DNA of 44,732 nt. Origin: JAYQUR01 sp038133505 (lineage in GTDB: Bacteria; Pseudomonadota; Alphaproteobacteria; MPNO01; UBA830). The notes under the pieces were generated by a model, which searched no databases, was not told the DNA's origin, and saw nothing but the letters and a program-made list of their open reading frames with translations. The stretch's first letter is position 1. Each line of letters starts with the position of its first letter. The position numbers were made by a program, and so were the translations under genes. This document shows positions 40,500 to 44,732 of this stretch, piece by piece. The DNA lies in NCBI GenBank assembly GCA_038133505.1, contig JAYPTI010000009.1, forward strand, positions 1 through 44,732. The letters are read 5' to 3'.

Positions 40500-41534
40500 T
40501 TACTTGAAGCCGAAGACTTCCTTCAGCTTGGCGATCGTCGCCGGCGGCGTCTTGTAGACGTCACTGACGTACTTCGTCAGGTCTGCCGGCGAAACGTATT
40601 CGATCGGCGCCTTGCGCTTCTTCGCCGCGGCGGCGAATTCCGGATCGTCCATCATGGCCTTGAATGCGACCTGAAGCGCCTTCACGCGACCCGCGGGAAC
40701 GCCCTCCGGCACCCAGAAGCCCATGCCGACCTTCGCGCAGACTTCGAGGAAGGCGACCATCTTCTTCTCTTCGTCGTTCTTGGCGAAGCTCATCAGCCCG
40801 GGCACGTTCGAGATTTCCGGGATCGTGCTGCCGTAGGAAACGAGGTGGATCAGCTTGTTGTCGGCGAGCCACTGCGGCTTTCCTGCGGTCCAGCCCGACC
40901 AGTACTGCATACGGCCGTGGACTTCGCCGGATTCCATCGCCTTGTTGACTTCGGCGCCGCCCTTGTAGCCCTTCACGACCTTGAATTTCGTGCCGGCGAG
41001 GTGGTTGAGGAGGGTCGGTGCGAGATAGGTTTCGGAGCCCAGGCCGGTCGAGCCGAGGATCGCTTCGTTCTTTTTCGCGTCGTCGACGCTGCTCACCGTC
41101 GCGCCTTCGCGCCAGACGGAGATAACGGCCGGGCGCGGAACGACGGAACCGATCCACTGGAACTTCGATGCGTCGAACTTCACCTTCCGGACGAGGGGCG
41201 CGAGGACGGACGGGGCCAGGACTTCGGCGATGAACGTGCCGTCCTTCGGCGCCGCGTTATAGGCGTATGCGGCGCCCTTGGTGCCGCCGCCGCCCGGACG
41301 CGACTGGATGATGACGGTCGGGTTGCCGGGAATATGCTTGCCGAGGTTTTCGACCACGAGCCGGCCGTAGAGGCCCAGCGTGCCGCCGAGGCTCGACGGG
41401 ATCATCACGGTGACCGTCTTGCCCTTGTAGAACTCGGCCGCTTCGCCGTGGCCGTCTGCGACGGCCGGCGCGGCCATCCCCAGCGCAGCGACGACCGATA
41501 CCGTCGACAGCGCGTATGTCATGGACTTCTTCAT
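40500..41534 (-). CDS. tctC: Tripartite tricarboxylate transporter receptor TctC, copy 1
   Basis: A 344-residue periplasmic receptor with signal peptide (MKKSMTYALS, then hydrophobic TVSVVAALGMAAPAV, cleavage near AVADG). The Bug/TctC family is shown by FYKGKTVTVMIPSSLGG, VIIQSRPGGGGTKGAAYAYNAAPKDG and GSTGLGSETYLAP. It is slightly longer than the usual 320-330 residues. ATG 41534 follows AGGGAGTG. A terminator closes the transcript. It probably serves the TctA-TctB fusion at 36480. It is divergent from the TetR gene, which may control it. Confidence 0.9.
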   Translation of the reverse strand: MKKSMTYALSTVSVVAALGMAAPAVADGHGEAAEFYKGKTVTVMIPSSLGGTLGLYGRLVVENLGKHIPGNPTVIIQSRPGGGGTKGAAYAYNAAPKDGTFIAEVLAPSVLAPLVRKVKFDASKFQWIGSVVPRPAVISVWREGATVSSVDDAKKNEAILGSTGLGSETYLAPTLLNHLAGTKFKVVKGYKGGAEVNKAMESGEVHGRMQYWSGWTAGKPQWLADNKLIHLVSYGSTIPEISNVPGLMSFAKNDEEKKMVAFLEVCAKVGMGFWVPEGVPAGRVKALQVAFKAMMDDPEFAAAAKKRKAPIEYVSPADLTKYVSDVYKTPPATIAKLKEVFGFK

Positions 41535-41715
41535 TTAACTCACTCCCTGTTGATTTTCCGATAACGGGTGCCGGAAGATTAGGCGTCGGCGGATGATTTT
41601 TAAAGGCCAGATGTCCCTGCCCGTCGATATCACGGCCGGACGGCCGGATTTCCGTTCATATTCCTCCTTGCCCTATCCGCGGAGAGGCGGCAAACATGGA
41701 GAAAAGGGAGCGAAT

Positions 41716-42306
41716 ATGGCCGATGTCGTCGACCCGCGTCCGGGCCCCGCACGCAATCGCAATTCCGAGAGTCTGACCCGAGAAGACTGGATTACGGCCG
41801 CCTGGGATATGCTGGGCGAAGTCGGCGTCGACGGGGTCCGCGTGGAACCGCTCGCCAAGAAGCTGGGCGTGACCAAGGGAAGTTTCTACTGGCACTTCAA
41901 GGACCGGCAACAGCTTCTGGACGCGCTGCTAGACCGGTGGTTCGCCATCTGGGAGGAGCAGATGGCGCCGGATCTGGAGAATGCCGTCGAGCCCGCCGAC
42001 CGGATCTGGGCGCTTTTTCGGAGCGTCGTCGGCCGGTCGACGCGGGGGCAGACGGTCTCGCTCAGGCTGTGGTCCCACGGCGATCCGGAAATCGCCCGCC
42101 GGATCGAGGAGCGCGACCGGCAGCGGCTCGATTTCCTGTCCCAGCAACTCAAACGGATCGGCTTCTCCGAGGCGGAAGCGCGGACGCGCGGCCAGATCTA
42201 TCAGGCGATCATGACGGGCGAGTATCTCCGAAGCGGCGGGTTGCCGCTCGAGGAACGGATCGAGCGGGCGCGGGAATACCATCGCGTCCTGTCATCTCTC
42301 CCGTAA
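41716..42306 (+). CDS. TetR-family transcriptional regulator
   Basis: A 196-residue regulator with an N-terminal helix-turn-helix (about 22-70: WITAAWDMLGEVGVDGVRV, then LAKKLGVTKGSFYWHFKDRQQLLDAL), typical of TetR. The C-terminal ligand-binding domain is not assignable. ATG 41716 with AAGGGAG upstream is preferred to the earlier ATG at 41593, which would run through the intergenic region. It is divergent from tctC and upstream of the UbiD gene, so it probably controls these neighbours. A tandem ACGGCCGG pair (41632-41647) in the intergenic region is a weak candidate operator. It is the only transcription factor gene in the window. Confidence 0.88.
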   Translation: MADVVDPRPGPARNRNSESLTREDWITAAWDMLGEVGVDGVRVEPLAKKLGVTKGSFYWHFKDRQQLLDALLDRWFAIWEEQMAPDLENAVEPADRIWALFRSVVGRSTRGQTVSLRLWSHGDPEIARRIEERDRQRLDFLSQQLKRIGFSEAEARTRGQIYQAIMTGEYLRSGGLPLEERIERAREYHRVLSSLP

Positions 42307-42422
42307 GCAATTGTAAAAATTCAGCATTTTTCCATACGGTGGCGTATTGTTGGGCGGTTGCCGCTACGCTATCATCCAGGCAGGGGATAGCGACGGCGAT
42401 GCCGTCCGGACGGAAGCAGGAT

Positions 42423-44078
42423 ATGGCGACCCATGTAAAAGCGCAGGACGGCGGCCGCGCGGCCTGTCCGGATCTGCAGGATCACATTGCCGCGCTCGAC
42501 GAAGCGGGACTGCTGCAGCGCATCGACAGCCCGATAAACAAGGATACCGAGCTTCATCCGCTGGTGCGCTGGCAATTCCGCGGCGGCATCCCCGATGCCC
42601 AGCGCAAGGCGTTCCTGTTTACGGATGTCCGCGACAGCCGCGGCCGGAAATACGACATGCCCGTGGTCGTCGGCGCGCTCGCCGCCAATCGGGAAATCTA
42701 CCGGATCGGCGTGGGCGTTCCGCTCGACGCGATCGGCGCGCACTGGGCGAACGCGGTCACCCATCCCGTCCCGCCCGTCGAGATCGACGAAGCGGCCTGT
42801 CAGGAAGTCGTCCTCACCGGCGAGGACCTCGTCGGCGAGGGGAAGGGGCTGGATGCGCTTCCGGTGCCGATCTCGACGCCGGGCTTCGACAGCGCCCCCT
42901 ACATCACCGCCGGCATGTTCGTGACCCGCGATCCCGAGACCGGAATCCAGAACATGGGAACCTACCGCGGCGGGCTGAAGGCGTCGAACCGTCTCGCGGT
43001 CCGCATGTCGGCGCGCGAGGGCGGCGCCGGCGGCTATCTGCACTGGGAGAAATACCGCGCCCGCGGCGAGAAGATGCCGTGCGCCATCGTGCTCGGCTGC
43101 CCGCCCGCCGTCGCCGATACCGGGCCCCAGAAGATCCGGCGCGACGTCGACGAACTGACGATCGCGGGCGGTCTCGCCGGCGCGCCGATCTGCATCGTCA
43201 GATGCAAGACGGTCGACCTGATGGTCCCGGCGGTCGCCGAAATCGTCATCGAGGGGCTCGTCGATACGGAATATCTCGAGCCGGAAGCGCCGTTCGGCGA
43301 ATCCCACGGCCATATATCGCTCGAGGATTTCAACATGATCTTCGAGGTGACGGCGATCACCATGAAGAAGAAGCCGGTGCTGGCTTCGATCATCTCGCAG
43401 GTGACGCCGAGCGAATCGAGCGTCATCAAGCGCGTCGCCTACGAGCCGATGTTTCTCGCGCACCTGCGCGACCAGCTGGGCCTGCGCGGCGTCAAGCGCG
43501 TGGCGCTGCACGAGCCGCTCACCAATATCCGCAAGGTGATCTTCCTCGTCATGGACCGCGCCACATCGCGCACCGAGGTCTGGCGTGCGCTCTACGGTGC
43601 CGCCGTGCTGCGCGCCGATTGTGGCAAGTACGTGATTGCGGTCAACGACGACATTGATCCCGATGACGGCGATGCGGTGTTCTGGGCGATGGCTTATCGC
43701 GCCAACGTGCTGACCGACATCGAGGTCCTGCATCATCGCCCGCGCGGCCACGGGCCCAAATCGGGCAACGTCAACGAGGACGGCACGCTCCTGATTGATG
43801 CCACGCTGAAGGGCGACATGCCGCCGCTGGCGTTGCCGAAGAAGGAATACATGGAGGGCGCGAAGCGGCTCTGGGAAAAGCTCGGCCTGCCGCCGCTCAA
43901 GGCCCAGTCGCCGTGGCACGGTTACGATCTCGGCGACTGGTTCGAGGCCTGGGACCGCAACGCTGAGCGCGCAGTCAAGGGCGACTATGCCGAGAACGGC
44001 CGCCGCACGGCACAACGCCGCGCTTCGGGAATCATTCCGGAAACTCCCTGCCGCGAGGTGGAGGGCGATCCGAAGTAA
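42423..44078 (+). CDS. UbiD-family (prenylated-FMN) decarboxylase
   Basis: A 551-residue UbiD family protein, usually about 500 residues. Family marks are the N-terminal DLQDHIAALDEAGLLQRID, the GLKASNRLAVRMSAREGGAG stretch, EIVIEGLVDTEYLEPEAPFGESHGH (with conserved acidic residues of the active site) and TSRTEVWRALYG. The enzyme decarboxylates or carboxylates aromatic or unsaturated acids using prenylated FMN made by UbiX, which is not in the window. ATG 42423 is taken; ATG 42399 eight codons upstream is an equally open possibility with AGGGG further upstream. It is followed by a second TctC 134 bases on, suggesting uptake and decarboxylation of an aromatic acid under TetR control. Confidence 0.88.
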   Translation: MATHVKAQDGGRAACPDLQDHIAALDEAGLLQRIDSPINKDTELHPLVRWQFRGGIPDAQRKAFLFTDVRDSRGRKYDMPVVVGALAANREIYRIGVGVPLDAIGAHWANAVTHPVPPVEIDEAACQEVVLTGEDLVGEGKGLDALPVPISTPGFDSAPYITAGMFVTRDPETGIQNMGTYRGGLKASNRLAVRMSAREGGAGGYLHWEKYRARGEKMPCAIVLGCPPAVADTGPQKIRRDVDELTIAGGLAGAPICIVRCKTVDLMVPAVAEIVIEGLVDTEYLEPEAPFGESHGHISLEDFNMIFEVTAITMKKKPVLASIISQVTPSESSVIKRVAYEPMFLAHLRDQLGLRGVKRVALHEPLTNIRKVIFLVMDRATSRTEVWRALYGAAVLRADCGKYVIAVNDDIDPDDGDAVFWAMAYRANVLTDIEVLHHRPRGHGPKSGNVNEDGTLLIDATLKGDMPPLALPKKEYMEGAKRLWEKLGLPPLKAQSPWHGYDLGDWFEAWDRNAERAVKGDYAENGRRTAQRRASGIIPETPCREVEGDPK

Positions 44079-44212
44079 GTTTCACCAGCAAAGGAGGAGT
44101 AACCAGCACGCGTACCGGCATTGCCGGCCCAAACAACCCGGTCCCGAGACAACAGTCCCACCAAGGGGCGCCATCATCGAGGACATCAACAGGATAGAAT
44201 GGGAGATTGATC

Positions 44213-44732
44213 ATGCGTGGTCTGAAAAATCTCGTACCTGCCGCACTCGGCGCCATCGCGGCGCTGGCCTTCGCGGCATCCGGCACCCCGGCCAAGGCCG
44301 ACTCGGTTGCCGATTTCTACAAAGGCAAGACGGTGAAAATCCTCGTCGGCTATCCGCCGGCGGGTTCCTACACCGCATACGCCCAGCTTGCCGCCCGCCA
44401 TTACGGTAAGTTCATTCCCGGCAACCCCAACGTCATCGTCCAGAACATGGCAGGTGCCGGCAGCCTGGTAGCCGCGAACTATTTTGCCAATGTCGCGCCG
44501 AAAGACGGCTCGATGATCGGCATGTTCGCCGACACGCTTGCCGTCAGCCAGCTTCTGTTTCCGGACAAGGCCAAGTTCGACGCGGCGAAGCTGCCCTACA
44601 TCGGCAGCTTCACACCGATCAACCCGGTCTTTGCGGTGCGCAGCGACGCGGGCGTCAAGACCTTCGCCGATGCGCAGAAAAAGAAGGTCATCGTCGGCTG
44701 CACGGGCGCCGGTTCGCAGAGCTACATCATAC
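44213..44732 (+). CDS. tctC: Tripartite tricarboxylate transporter receptor TctC, copy 2 (3' end outside window)
   Basis: The first 173 codons of a Bug/TctC receptor: signal peptide (MRGLKNLVPAALGAIAALAF, then AASGTPAKA), followed by DFYKGKTVKILVGYPPAGSY, IPGNPNVIVQNMAGAGS, ANYFANVAPKDGSMIGMF and GCTGAGSQSY. ATG 44213 follows GGGAGATTGATC. It is a separate receptor from that at 40500-41534, with only family-level similarity visible. It stands downstream of the UbiD decarboxylase and may deliver that enzyme's substrate. The C-terminal half and any following TctAB genes lie beyond the window. Confidence 0.9.
   Translation, partial: MRGLKNLVPAALGAIAALAFAASGTPAKADSVADFYKGKTVKILVGYPPAGSYTAYAQLAARHYGKFIPGNPNVIVQNMAGAGSLVAANYFANVAPKDGSMIGMFADTLAVSQLLFPDKAKFDAAKLPYIGSFTPINPVFAVRSDAGVKTFADAQKKKVIVGCTGAGSQSYII

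Noticed and set aside
1..44732. tRNA, rRNA, riboswitch or integrase signals
   Set aside because: I looked for tRNA-like arms, conserved rRNA stretches and integrase/transposase motifs by eye and found none that I could support; a covariance-model search would be needed to exclude them.

Overview
The window is a GC-rich, densely coded stretch of a bacterial chromosome or scaffold. It is most likely from an alphaproteobacterium: TRAP and TctABC carriers, CaiB-type CoA transferases and Mo hydroxylases dominate, promoters are of TTGAC type, and there is one PEP-CTERM protein. This is inference from gene content; no rRNA or tRNA gene was seen to fix the taxon. The sequence looks like a draft assembly, with three N-gaps (7878-7887, 13101-13116, 22037-22046), two of them beside artificial-looking poly-C/poly-G runs.

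Region 1 (1-9035). korAB (2-oxoacid:ferredoxin oxidoreductase, minus strand) is divergent from a plus-strand operon. That operon encodes an FAD subunit, a [2Fe-2S]/molybdopterin hydroxylase, a 6-hydroxynicotinate-reductase-like Fe-S flavoprotein, a UPF0280 (ApbE-like) protein and a DUF1185 'amino acid synthesis' protein. Region 2 (9036-13200). A minus-strand pair (a CoxL-like Mo subunit and an FAH-type hydratase) is divergent from a second DUF1185 gene. Region 3 (13291-19994). A PEP-CTERM protein and a complete TRAP transporter (DctP, DctQ, DctM) face a minus-strand operon of an SDR, an isochorismatase-fold hydrolase and an enamidase-like amidohydrolase. Region 4 (20129-25132). A second TRAP DctQM pair lacks a DctP and is followed by two EamA transporters around a second SDR.

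Region 5 (25140-31995). This holds an acyl-CoA ligase with an ACMSD-like decarboxylase, a Rieske oxygenase with a CaiB-type CoA transferase, an EamA transporter and a citryl-CoA-lyase-like protein. Region 6 (32087-35014) is a third, complete TRAP system. Region 7 (35098-44732) has an amidohydrolase, an 840-residue TctA protein interrupted by a DUF805 domain and extended by a TctB-like domain, another amidohydrolase, a TctC receptor, a TetR regulator, a UbiD decarboxylase and the start of a second TctC.

The best reading of regions 1-3 is a pyridine-carboxylate (nicotinate-like) pathway. The Mo hydroxylase would make the 6-hydroxy compound, and the 6-hydroxynicotinate reductase would reduce the ring with low-potential ferredoxin electrons. 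KorAB would supply those electrons by oxidising 2-oxoglutarate, and the enamidase would open the reduced ring to 2-formylglutarate. UPF0280 may attach flavin covalently to the reductase. Two shared operator-like motifs tie the units together: TTGTATGTACAC-type sites at the korA, hydroxylase and DUF1185 promoters, and TTAG-N4-CTAACGA sites at three other intergenic regions. The only transcription factor gene in the window is the TetR gene at 41716-42306, so most of the regulation is probably encoded outside it.
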